64,000 nt of DNA, taken from Paractinoplanes polyasparticus. GTDB taxonomy: Bacteria > Actinomycetota > Actinomycetes > Mycobacteriales > Micromonosporaceae. Under the pieces are notes generated by a model. The model worked only from the letters and a program-made list of their open reading frames with translations, was not told the origin of the DNA and made no database searches. The translations under genes were made by a program, and so were the position numbers. Shown one piece after another: positions 9,333 to 15,621 of the stretch; the first letter of the stretch is position 1; the number at the start of each line of letters is the position of its first letter. Location of the stretch: contig NZ_JAHWFK010000022.1 of assembly GCF_019710575.1 (NCBI RefSeq), forward strand, positions 42,529 to 106,528. Reading direction: 5' to 3'.

Positions 9333-9346
9333 TTTCAAAACTGAAA
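9333..9346. promoter_or_regulatory. Operator of the pirin gene (MarR site copy 1)
   Basis: Palindrome TTTCA-AAAC-TGAAA. A 22-nt block around it is repeated with one mismatch at 9838-9859 upstream of the MarR gene. On the minus strand it lies just upstream of a TACGGT hexamer, so binding would cover the -35/-10 spacer. Confidence 0.65.
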
Positions 9347-9384
9347 TACCAGGGTGAGGCGAACCTCGTCCGGGCCGGCCGATG

Positions 9385-9825
9385 TCAGGCCTTGCGGACC
9401 TTGTCGAAGACTCGGTGGATCACGGCCAGCTCGTCGGGGTCGAGGCGGTCGATGAAGCTGTCCCGGACGGTGATCAGGTGCATGGGGGCGGCGGCCTCGA
9501 GGGCGGCCATGCCCTCGTCGGTCAGCACGGCCTCCTGGCCGCGGCCGTCCTCGGGGCAGGGCTGCTTGCGGACCAGGCCGCGCTTGACCATCGAGCTGAT
9601 CTGGTAGGTGATGCGGCTGGGGGAGAAGACCAGCCGGCTGGCCAGCTCGCCCATGCGCAGGCGGCGTTCCGGGGCCTCGGAGAGGGTGACCATCACGTGG
9701 TAGTCGTTCATGCTGAGGCCGGTCTGCGCGCGGAGGTCGTCTTCGAGGTGGGTGTGCAGCGCCCACGAGCTTTCGACGAAGCTGCGCCAGGCGAGCTGTT
9801 GGCTCTCGGTCAGCGGGTCGGCCAT
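9385..9825 (-). CDS. MarR family regulator of pirin
   Basis: A 146-residue winged-helix protein of typical MarR length. The recognition region is ERRLRMGELASRLVFSPSRITYQISSMVKRGLV (about residues 52-84), followed by the wing DGRGQEAVLTDEG. It lies 90 nt upstream of pirin in the same direction. Its own start is probably leaderless: TATCGT lies 6 nt before the ATG, and a palindrome matching that of pirin overlaps the promoter. It therefore probably represses itself and pirin, with release by a small ligand or oxidant; the ligand is unknown. Confidence 0.85.
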   Translation of the reverse strand: MADPLTESQQLAWRSFVESSWALHTHLEDDLRAQTGLSMNDYHVMVTLSEAPERRLRMGELASRLVFSPSRITYQISSMVKRGLVRKQPCPEDGRGQEAVLTDEGMAALEAAAPMHLITVRDSFIDRLDPDELAVIHRVFDKVRKA

Positions 9826-9841
9826 GGAAGAACGATAACTC

Positions 9842-9855
9842 TTTCAAATCTGAAA
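9842..9855. promoter_or_regulatory. Operator of the MarR gene (site copy 2)
   Basis: Palindrome TTTCA-AATC-TGAAA, 17 nt upstream of the MarR start and directly upstream of the TATCGT -10. It matches the site before pirin at all arm positions, supporting autoregulation. Confidence 0.65.
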
Positions 9856-9871
9856 TAACAAGTGCCGCCGG

Positions 9872-10330
9872 TCACGCCGGTTCCGGGCGGTGGGCGCCGA
9901 GCAGCTTGGCCAGCAGGGCCTCGAGCTGGCGGCGCTCGGCGGCGCTGAGGGCGGTCAGCAGCTCGTCCTGGACGACGTCGGTGTGCTTCTGGAGCTCGTC
10001 CAGGTAGCGGCGGCCGTCGCCGGTGAGGGTGACGACGTTGCGGCGGCGGTCGGCCGGGTCGGGTGCGCGGCCGACGCGACGGTCCTCCTCGAGCCGGTTC
10101 AGGATGCCGTTGACGTCGTTGCGGTCGAGGCCCAGGCGCCGGCCGATGTCGGCCTGGCTCAGTGGCCCGCATTCCTCGAGCGCGGCCAGGACGGCGAAGT
10201 CGGCGCGGGCGCTCAGCTTCATCCGCCGGGCGAACAGCCGCGCGCCGAGGGTCGACACCTTGTTCGCCTGCCAGCTGGCCAGCGCGCGCAGCCGGGCCGG
10301 TGGCTGCGGTGTGTCGTCCGTCTCGGGCAT
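9872..10330 (-). CDS. MarR family regulator
   Basis: A 152-residue MarR protein. The HTH is CGPLSQADIGRRLGLDRNDVNGILNRLEE (about 55-83) and the wing DPADRRRNVVTLTGDG (about 92-107). It is divergent from a short SDR gene. The 93-nt gap contains a 32-bp near-perfect palindrome and an extra half-repeat, most likely its operators. TAGGAT lies 6 nt before the ATG with no Shine-Dalgarno, so the mRNA is likely leaderless, and the extra repeat falls inside its -35/-10 spacer. Likely an autorepressor that also controls the SDR gene. Confidence 0.85.
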   Translation of the reverse strand: MPETDDTPQPPARLRALASWQANKVSTLGARLFARRMKLSARADFAVLAALEECGPLSQADIGRRLGLDRNDVNGILNRLEEDRRVGRAPDPADRRRNVVTLTGDGRRYLDELQKHTDVVQDELLTALSAAERRQLEALLAKLLGAHRPEPA

Positions 10331-10344
10331 CCCGTCATCCTAGC

Positions 10345-10403
10345 CGTTGGCCGGACCAACAGTAAGTGCTACGTTGGCCAAACCAACGTTGGTTTGACCA
10401 ACG
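10345..10403. promoter_or_regulatory. Operator region between MarR and SDR genes
   Basis: A 32-bp palindrome at 10372-10403, centred on AACGTT, has arms built from two CGTTGG...CCAA units and one mismatch. A further related unit CGTTGGCCGGACCAAC lies at 10345-10360. The three GTTGG/CCAAC-type repeats cover both divergent promoters. Confidence 0.7.
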
Positions 10404-10423
10404 AATTGCGACGGAGGAGTGCC

Positions 10424-10933
10424 ATGTCGGCTGGCCGGCGAGTTCTGATCCCGGGCGGCACCGGAGGAGTCGGTGAGGGCGTCGTCCGCGCCTGTCTGGC
10501 CGCCGGCGCCCAGGTTGTCGTGCCCACCCGGAGCGAGCGGCGAGCGGCGGAGTTCCGGCGGATCCTCGGCGCTGCCGCGAGCGACCGGCTGCAGGTCGTC
10601 GTGCACGACTACACGACTTTGGAGGGGGCCGAGCGGCTGGTGGCCGGGTTGGGCGAGCCGCTCGACGACGTCGTCGCCCCGATCGGCGGGTACTGGGGCG
10701 GGCGCCCGCTCCAGGCGATCGACGCGGCGGACCGGCAGCGCGTCTTCGCCCTGGTTCTCGGGCCCGTACGCACCCGATCGGCCGGCGACGCCCCTCCCGG
10801 CTGGATCTCGGCCGACCTCATCGGCGAGGTCGCCGTCGCGGTCTCGGCGAGCGCGGAGCCCGGCCGCGAGATCCGCCTGCCCGACTCGGCGGCGGCCGCG
10901 AAGGTCCTGGACCTGCTGCGCGGCCGCGGCTGA
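10424..10933 (+). CDS. Short-chain dehydrogenase remnant (internal deletion)
   Basis: A 169-residue product, well below the usual 230-250 of classical SDRs. The N-terminal Rossmann half is intact, with cofactor motif GGTGGVGEG near residue 11 and HDYTTLEGAERLVAGLG. After DRQRVFA it jumps directly to LVLGPVRTR and the C-terminal strands; the central part with the catalytic Ser and YxxxK is absent. The reading frame stays open, so this is a clean in-frame loss. A good GGAGG RBS precedes ATG 10424 and the operator suggests it is still expressed. It probably has no dehydrogenase activity, but it could bind nucleotide. Confidence 0.7.
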   Translation: MSAGRRVLIPGGTGGVGEGVVRACLAAGAQVVVPTRSERRAAEFRRILGAAASDRLQVVVHDYTTLEGAERLVAGLGEPLDDVVAPIGGYWGGRPLQAIDAADRQRVFALVLGPVRTRSAGDAPPGWISADLIGEVAVAVSASAEPGREIRLPDSAAAAKVLDLLRGRG

Positions 10934-10940
10934 AGCCCGG

Positions 10941-12161
10941 TCAGGGAGCTTCGATCGAGCCGTCCGGGCGGCGGACCGTCGCCGCCCAGCGTTCGTGGGC
11001 GTGCAGCACCGGGGGATGCCCGGCCGCGGCGGCCTCGTCCAGCTCGATGCCCCAGCCCGGGGCCGTGGAGGGCCGGGCGTAGCCGGCTGCGATCACCGGC
11101 GTACCGGGAAAGATCTCGTGCACGACCTCGGGGTAGACGTGGCCCTCCTGGATGCCGAAGGCCGGACTCGTCAGGTCGAGCGCCAGGTTGGCCGCCGCGC
11201 CCACGGGGGAGACGTCGGCGGGGGCGTGCCAGGCCGTCTGCACGCCGTGCAGCTCGCACAACACCGACAGCTTGTGGCCGGGCGTCACACCGCCGATCGC
11301 CGAGATGTGGCAGCGCAGCAGGTCGACACCGCCCGCGGTGACCAGGCGGGCGGCGTCCGTCACCGAGGCGGTCAGCTCACCCACGGCCAGCGGCACGGGT
11401 GAGGCCGCGCGCACCTCGGGCAGGCGGTCGTAGTGCTCGGGCGCCACCACGTCCTCCAGGAAGAACAGGCGGTACGGCTCGAGCGCCCGGGCCAGCAGGA
11501 CCGCCTGCTTCGGGGTGAGCCGGCTGTGCACGTCGTGCAGCAGTTCCACGTCCTCGCCGAGGCGGTCGCGGGCCGCCTCGAACAGCCGTGGGGTGCGGGC
11601 CAGGTAGTGGTGGACGTTCCAGCCGTCGGGGTACGGCGTGCCGGGGTAGCCGTTCGGGGCGCCGGGGGCCCCGTACGTACCCAGGCCGGGCTGCCCGGTC
11701 TGCAGCCGCACATGCCGGTAGCCGGCCTCGACCAGGGCCTCCGCCTCGTCCAGCGTCTGCTCGACCGTGGCCCCGGAGGCGTGCAGGTAGACCGGCACAG
11801 CGCCGCGCAGCCGGCCGCCGAGCAGGTCGTAGACGGGCAGCCCGGCCCGCTTGCCGGCGATGTCCCACAACGCCATGTCCACGCCCGAGAGCGCGCTGTT
11901 GAGCACCGGCCCGCCCCGCCAGTACGACGAGTAGTGCAGCGACCGGCCGATGTCGGAGATCTGCGACGTGTCCCGCCCGGCCAGCAGCGGGGCGATGTGG
12001 GTCTCGAGGGCGGCGACCACCGCGGCGAAACGCTGGTGGAAGGTCGCGCAGCCCAGCCCGTACAGGCCGGGCTCGGACGTGTCGATGCGCACGACGACGA
12101 GGTTGACCCCCTCCGGGGCGGTCACGATCACCCGCAGACCGGTGATCGTCGGCGCGCTCAT
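10941..12161 (-). CDS. Enolase-superfamily sugar-acid dehydratase (mandelate racemase/RspA-like)
   Basis: A 406-residue member of the mandelate racemase/muconate lactonizing class. ALWDIAGKRAGLPVYDLLGG (about residue 100) is the usual barrel entry; DVHSRLTPKQA, FFLEDVV and AVGELTA supply the Asp/Glu metal ligands and HAPAD the acid/base histidine; GWGIELDE closes the protein. The HASG and RLQTGQPGLGTYG segments resemble RspA/D-mannonate or gluconate dehydratases, so a beta-elimination on an acid sugar is likely. It is coupled by ATGA to the upstream epimerase/dehydrogenase gene, forming a two-gene sugar-acid operon. Confidence 0.82.
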   Translation of the reverse strand: MSAPTITGLRVIVTAPEGVNLVVVRIDTSEPGLYGLGCATFHQRFAAVVAALETHIAPLLAGRDTSQISDIGRSLHYSSYWRGGPVLNSALSGVDMALWDIAGKRAGLPVYDLLGGRLRGAVPVYLHASGATVEQTLDEAEALVEAGYRHVRLQTGQPGLGTYGAPGAPNGYPGTPYPDGWNVHHYLARTPRLFEAARDRLGEDVELLHDVHSRLTPKQAVLLARALEPYRLFFLEDVVAPEHYDRLPEVRAASPVPLAVGELTASVTDAARLVTAGGVDLLRCHISAIGGVTPGHKLSVLCELHGVQTAWHAPADVSPVGAAANLALDLTSPAFGIQEGHVYPEVVHEIFPGTPVIAAGYARPSTAPGWGIELDEAAAAGHPPVLHAHERWAATVRRPDGSIEAP

Positions 12162-13000
12162 GCGACCGGGAACTCGTACGCGGCGGTGAAGCCCAGCAGC
12201 TCGCGGGCCGGCAGCAGGTCGATCGGCACCGCGCGCCCGGGGAAGGCGGGGCGGGGCACGCCGCGGTGAAACTTGTCGAGCAGCCACTCGGTGGGCTGTG
12301 GGGCGAGTGTGTCCGGGGCGGCGACGTAGAGCACGTGATTGCCCGGCAACGCCGGCTGCGACGCCATGACCAGGGCGCGAGCGGCATCGCGGACGTCCAG
12401 GTAGCTCCACACGTCGGCCGCGCCCTGGCCGGGGTCCTGGGCGAAGAGCTCGGCCATCGGGCCCAGGCGGTCGTCGGCCGCGCCCACGAACGGCAGGCGC
12501 AGCGCCACCACGGTGGTGCCGTACTGGCGATGGATCATGTCGGCCGTCGCCTCGTCGGTGCGCTTCGAGAGGGCGTACGGGTCGGTGATCTGCAACGGCG
12601 CCGCGGCGTCGACCGGCAGGTACGGCATGCGCAGCGGCCGCCGCGCGAACGGTAGGCCGCCGATCGCATAGCTGCTCGCGATCACGGCGTTGCGGATGCC
12701 CCGCCGCCCGGCCCGGTCGAGGACCGTGAAGGTGGCCAGCGTGTTGTGACCGAAGACCACCTCGTCGGGGTCGTGGCCGGGCTGCGGGATCGCGGCCAGG
12801 TGAATCACCGCGTCGCAGTCGTCGAGGGCGTCGTCGACCAGCGCGACGTCGCGGGCGTCGCCGACCAGGGTGCGGCCGGCCCGGGTGTCGGAGGGTTCGA
12901 GAACGAGGGCGGTGGTGGCGACGCCGTCGGCGGTCAGGACGTCGAGAACAGCGGCGCCGATGAGGCCGGCCGCCCCGGTGACGAGGACGTGAGCAGGCAT
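12158..13000 (-). CDS. NAD-dependent epimerase/dehydratase family protein
   Basis: A 280-residue extended SDR. N-terminal VLVTGAAGLIGAAVL is the NAD-binding glycine motif; HLAAIPQP and YALSKR (YxxxK, about residue 157) are the other family signatures. With a downstream, ATGA-coupled sugar-acid dehydratase it could be a uronate dehydrogenase or sugar epimerase feeding that enzyme; the substrate cannot be read from sequence. TAAGTT lies 7 nt before ATG 13000 without a Shine-Dalgarno, suggesting a leaderless mRNA for the operon. Confidence 0.82.
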   Translation of the reverse strand: MPAHVLVTGAAGLIGAAVLDVLTADGVATTALVLEPSDTRAGRTLVGDARDVALVDDALDDCDAVIHLAAIPQPGHDPDEVVFGHNTLATFTVLDRAGRRGIRNAVIASSYAIGGLPFARRPLRMPYLPVDAAAPLQITDPYALSKRTDEATADMIHRQYGTTVVALRLPFVGAADDRLGPMAELFAQDPGQGAADVWSYLDVRDAARALVMASQPALPGNHVLYVAAPDTLAPQPTEWLLDKFHRGVPRPAFPGRAVPIDLLPARELLGFTAAYEFPVA

Positions 13001-13066
13001 GATCTGAAACTTACTCGGAAAGTCGCCTAAGATCGTGCCCCTGGGTCGGCCGGTGGGGGCACATGC

Positions 13067-13453
13067 ATGGCGTACCGGGTGGAGTACGAGGGCGAAGTCG
13101 TCGAGTTCACGGTGCTGGACGCGGCGCTCGATTGCGCGCGCAACGCGATCGTCAACGACCTGGGGCGCATCGACGGCTGGTCGGTCGAGCACGACGAGGA
13201 GCTCAACGACTGGTACGTGCGCGGCGTGCGCAACGGCCGGCGGATCGGGCCGACCGCGGTGGTCTCGGGCCCGTCGCCGGCCGTCTGGGAGGAGTGGGAG
13301 CGCCGGGTCGTCTTCGTCGGGCAGACGCCGGCCGAGGCGTTCGCGATGGCCGCCGCCTGGCTCGAGCGACGGCCGGACATCACCGTGCTGGGCGACGTCG
13401 GCTGGCATCACACCGCCGACGGTCACCAGCTCCGGGTCTATTACCGCGGTTAG
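13067..13453 (+). CDS. Hypothetical protein (128 aa)
   Basis: A 128-residue soluble protein beginning MAYRVEYEGEVVEF, rich in Trp, Glu and Arg. I recognise no family, signal peptide or membrane segment. It diverges from the epimerase operon and converges on the Clp-N gene. GGGGG lies close before the ATG, and TAAGAT upstream (13028-13033) may be the -10. Its TAG stop is built into the left end of a 15-bp hairpin that also contains the stop of the convergent gene. Confidence 0.7.
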   Translation: MAYRVEYEGEVVEFTVLDAALDCARNAIVNDLGRIDGWSVEHDEELNDWYVRGVRNGRRIGPTAVVSGPSPAVWEEWERRVVFVGQTPAEAFAMAAAWLERRPDITVLGDVGWHHTADGHQLRVYYRG

Positions 13454-13498
13454 GGTCTGTTTCGCAGCGGGGCCGGGGCTGCGGCGAAACAGACCCTA
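13451..13498. terminator. Bidirectional hairpin holding both stop codons
   Basis: Perfect 15-bp inverted repeat TAGGGTCTGTTTCGC (13451-13465) and GCGAAACAGACCCTA (13484-13498) with an 18-nt loop. The TAG at each outer end is the stop codon of the hypothetical gene (+) and of the Clp-N gene (-). No U-tract, so intrinsic termination may be weak. Confidence 0.75.
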
Positions 13499-14098
13499 GG
13501 CGGTGGTCGCGCCGACCGAGCGTTCCATGTCGTCGCGGACGCGGTCGAAGTCGATGCCGCGGTCGGCCATGATCAGCATGGCCAGGCCCTGCCCCTCGCG
13601 CAGCAGGCCGAGCATGATGTGCTCGGGGGCGATGAACTTCTGCCGGAGCCGGATGGCCTCGCGCAGCGACAGCTCGAGCACCTTCTTGTTGCGGTTGGTG
13701 AACGGGATGTGCCCGCTGCCCGCATGGAACTTCCCGAACAGGCCGCGCTTCTTCTTGGCCGGGCGCGGCAGCCGCAGCGAACCCTCACCGAAGTTCGCCT
13801 CGATTGCTTCCCGTACGGCGGCCAGGTCGATCCCGATGGCCTTCAGAGCGGCCGCGTCCTCGGCGTCGGCGTCGCTGAGCACCGGGCCGTCCTGGTTGTG
13901 GCCGCCGATGCGCTGAAGGACGTCGGCCCGTACGGCCTCGGCCTCGAGACCGGTCGACCGGGCCACCGGACCGGCGGGGTCGGCCAGCAGGGCGAGCAGC
14001 ACGTGCTCGGTGCCGATGTGATCGTGGTGCAGGCGGCGGGCCTCCTGCTGAGCCGTGGTCACGACGGTGCGCGCGTCGGTGGTGAATCGCTCGAACAT
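13496..14098 (-). CDS. Clp amino-terminal domain protein
   Basis: A 200-residue protein made of two Clp N-domain repeats: FTTDARTVVTTAQQEARRLHHDHIGTEHVLLALL at the N terminus and FTNRNKKVLELSLREAIRLRQKFIAPEHIMLGLL near residue 130. These double repeats are the substrate- and adaptor-binding module of ClpA/ClpC, but there is no AAA+ domain, so it cannot unfold proteins itself. It may act as a substrate receptor or a competitor for adaptors. It follows the small HTH gene by 3 nt, with an AGGA-type RBS, and should share its regulated promoter. Confidence 0.85.
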   Translation of the reverse strand: MFERFTTDARTVVTTAQQEARRLHHDHIGTEHVLLALLADPAGPVARSTGLEAEAVRADVLQRIGGHNQDGPVLSDADAEDAAALKAIGIDLAAVREAIEANFGEGSLRLPRPAKKKRGLFGKFHAGSGHIPFTNRNKKVLELSLREAIRLRQKFIAPEHIMLGLLREGQGLAMLIMADRGIDFDRVRDDMERSVGATTA

Positions 14099-14101
14099 CC
14101 T

Positions 14102-14338
14102 TCAGTCCTCCCGTGGGTCCGGCGCCGGCATCATGCGTGCGTGCTTCTTGTGGACGCCCTGGCGGGTCACCTCGAGCGCGTCGGCGATCTCTTGCCAGGA
14201 CCAGCCCCGGCGGCGGGCGTTGGCCACCTGGAGGTGCTCGAGACCCTCCAGCAGGCGGCGCAGCGCCACCACCGCACGCAGGCCGACCCGCGGGTCGGCG
14301 CTGCCGGCCGCCGCGGCGAGATCGGTTGCTTCGGTCAT
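14102..14338 (-). CDS. Small helix-turn-helix regulator
   Basis: A 78-residue protein whose C-terminal half is an HTH: GWSWQEIADALEVTRQGVHKKHARM (about residues 45-69), the sigma-region-4/DeoR-like type that reads DNA through QGVHKKH. The first 40 residues are a short helical dimerisation segment. It is the first gene of an operon with the Clp-N protein. Two identical-arm palindromes overlap the -35 and -10, and TAAGTT lies 6 nt before the ATG, so it probably represses its own leaderless promoter. What signal it senses is unknown. Confidence 0.75.
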   Translation of the reverse strand: MTEATDLAAAAGSADPRVGLRAVVALRRLLEGLEHLQVANARRRGWSWQEIADALEVTRQGVHKKHARMMPAPDPRED

Positions 14339-14341
14339 GGT

Positions 14342-14385
14342 GTCAACTTACGTTGACGCTGTCCGCTGCGTCAACCCCGGTTGAC
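14342..14385 (-). promoter_or_regulatory. Twin-operator promoter of the HTH/Clp-N operon
   Basis: Two 16-bp palindromes GTCAAC-N4-GTTGAC at 14342-14357 and 14370-14385, centres 28 bp apart. On the minus strand the distal site supplies TTGACG (-35) and the proximal site TAAGTT (-10), with an 18-bp spacer; the predicted start point falls on the ATG at 14338. Confidence 0.75.
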
Positions 14386-14394
14386 ACGAAGGGC

Positions 14395-14422
14395 ATAAAG
14401 AAGGCCGACCCGAAGGTCGGCC
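14395..14422 (-). terminator. Rho-independent terminator of the DUF3072 gene
   Basis: Perfect stem GGCCGACC / GGTCGGCC (14403-14410 and 14415-14422) with a 4-nt loop; on the minus strand it is followed by TTCTTTATG. It lies 5 nt past the DUF3072 stop. Confidence 0.75.
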
Positions 14423-14427
14423 CCTCT

Positions 14428-14622
14428 CTACCGGCCGCGGCCGGTCTTTTCCTGCAACTCGTCGATCTTCTGCGACGCCTCGGCCTTGGTCAGGCCGTCC
14501 GGCACGTCCTCGTGCGCCTCGCCGGCCAGGGTGTGCAGGTAGCTCTCCTGGGCGCCGGTCGCCGGCTCGTCACCGGTGGTCCAGTCCGACGGGTCCTTCT
14601 CGGCGTTCGACAGGTCAGTCAT
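14428..14622 (-). CDS. DUF3072 family protein
   Basis: A 64-residue acidic protein. The C-terminal half, GAQESYLHTLAGEAHEDVPDGLTKAEASQKIDELQEKTG, matches the small DUF3072 pattern (leucine-rich helix, then LTKAEAS and IDELQ), which resembles a SAP/HeH-like helix pair. Function unknown. The start is ATG 14622 with GAGAGGA 6-9 nt upstream. Own terminator downstream; the gap to the VOC gene upstream is 32 nt, so it may be transcribed with it or alone. Confidence 0.75.
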   Translation of the reverse strand: MTDLSNAEKDPSDWTTGDEPATGAQESYLHTLAGEAHEDVPDGLTKAEASQKIDELQEKTGRGR

Positions 14623-14654
14623 CACGGCATCCTCTCGTTCGAACGCCTGTTCCC

Positions 14655-15425
14655 TTACCCGCCGTACGTCAACTCCATGCCGATGATGTCGTTGTAAGCG
14701 ACACTCAACTCGACCGGGCGATGCACCGGCGCCGTCACGGCGAACGGCGCGCCCTGCGGGTCGAGCATCTCGACGTAGCTGCCCAGGCCCATCTCGACCG
14801 GCCCGGTGACGACCCGGCCGCCCAGCCCGGCGCAGCGGTCGATCGTCTCGGTCGTGTCGGCCACCTGGAACGACGGCTGCCAGCGGACGTCGTAGCGGCC
14901 GGTGATCAGGCCGGCCACCGAGTCGTGCGCCTCGCTCAGCCACTCGCGGCTGCCGAACTCGTCGGTCAGCGTCCAGCCGAAGACCGAGCCGTAGAAGCCG
15001 GTGGCGGCCGCGATGTCGTCGGTCAGCAGGTCCGACCACTCCATCGTGCCCGGCTCGCCCCGCACCTGGGCGCCGGAGAACCCGGCCGCCTGCCAGAGGC
15101 CGAAGACCGCGCCGGTCGGGTCGGACACGATGGCGGTGCAGGCGCCGTGCCGCTCCTCGGGCCAGGTCAGCTGCCGGCCACCGGCCTGAGTGACCCGCTC
15201 GGCGGTGCGCGCCAGGTCCGGGGCGGCCAGGTAGGTCAGCCAGCCCGGCGGCGTCTCCGGTCGCGTGCGGCTGATGCCGGCCACGGCCTGTCCGTCGAGC
15301 AGGAATCGATCACCCTCGACCTGCCAGCCGAAGAGCCCGGCGTAGAAACCCGCTGTGTCGTCCCGGTCCGAAGTCGTCAGCTCCACCCAGCAGGGAGTCG
15401 ACGGCGCAAAGCCCCTGATCCGCAT
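14655..15425 (-). CDS. Two-domain VOC (glyoxalase-like) protein
   Basis: A 256-residue protein with two tandem vicinal-oxygen-chelate domains. The first begins PCWVELTTSDRDDTAGFYAGLFGWQV, the second GTMEWSDLLTDDIAAATGFYGSVFGWTL; each ends in DP.GA.F.L/V. Such two-domain proteins include hydroxylases, dioxygenases and resistance proteins, but the substrate cannot be told. ATG 15425 is chosen because GGAGTGG lies 6 nt upstream; an in-frame ATG at 15437 lies inside that RBS region. The 196-nt gap to the next gene shows no other frame. Confidence 0.8.
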   Translation of the reverse strand: MRIRGFAPSTPCWVELTTSDRDDTAGFYAGLFGWQVEGDRFLLDGQAVAGISRTRPETPPGWLTYLAAPDLARTAERVTQAGGRQLTWPEERHGACTAIVSDPTGAVFGLWQAAGFSGAQVRGEPGTMEWSDLLTDDIAAATGFYGSVFGWTLTDEFGSREWLSEAHDSVAGLITGRYDVRWQPSFQVADTTETIDRCAGLGGRVVTGPVEMGLGSYVEMLDPQGAPFAVTAPVHRPVELSVAYNDIIGMELTYGG

Positions 15426-15621
15426 ATACCACTCCAACGTGGACGTCCCCGAATGGCGATGACTCTACGGCAATCTATACGCGCCGTCACTACCTGGGGG
15501 TTCAATGTCCGCTTTGGAGAGGCTTTCCGCTACCTAAAGTGACTGCCTGTAGGTCAGGTGTCACGCCAGAGTTAACGGTTCAACCATTTGCCGGTGGTGG
15601 GAGCGCGACCAATCACGGTGG

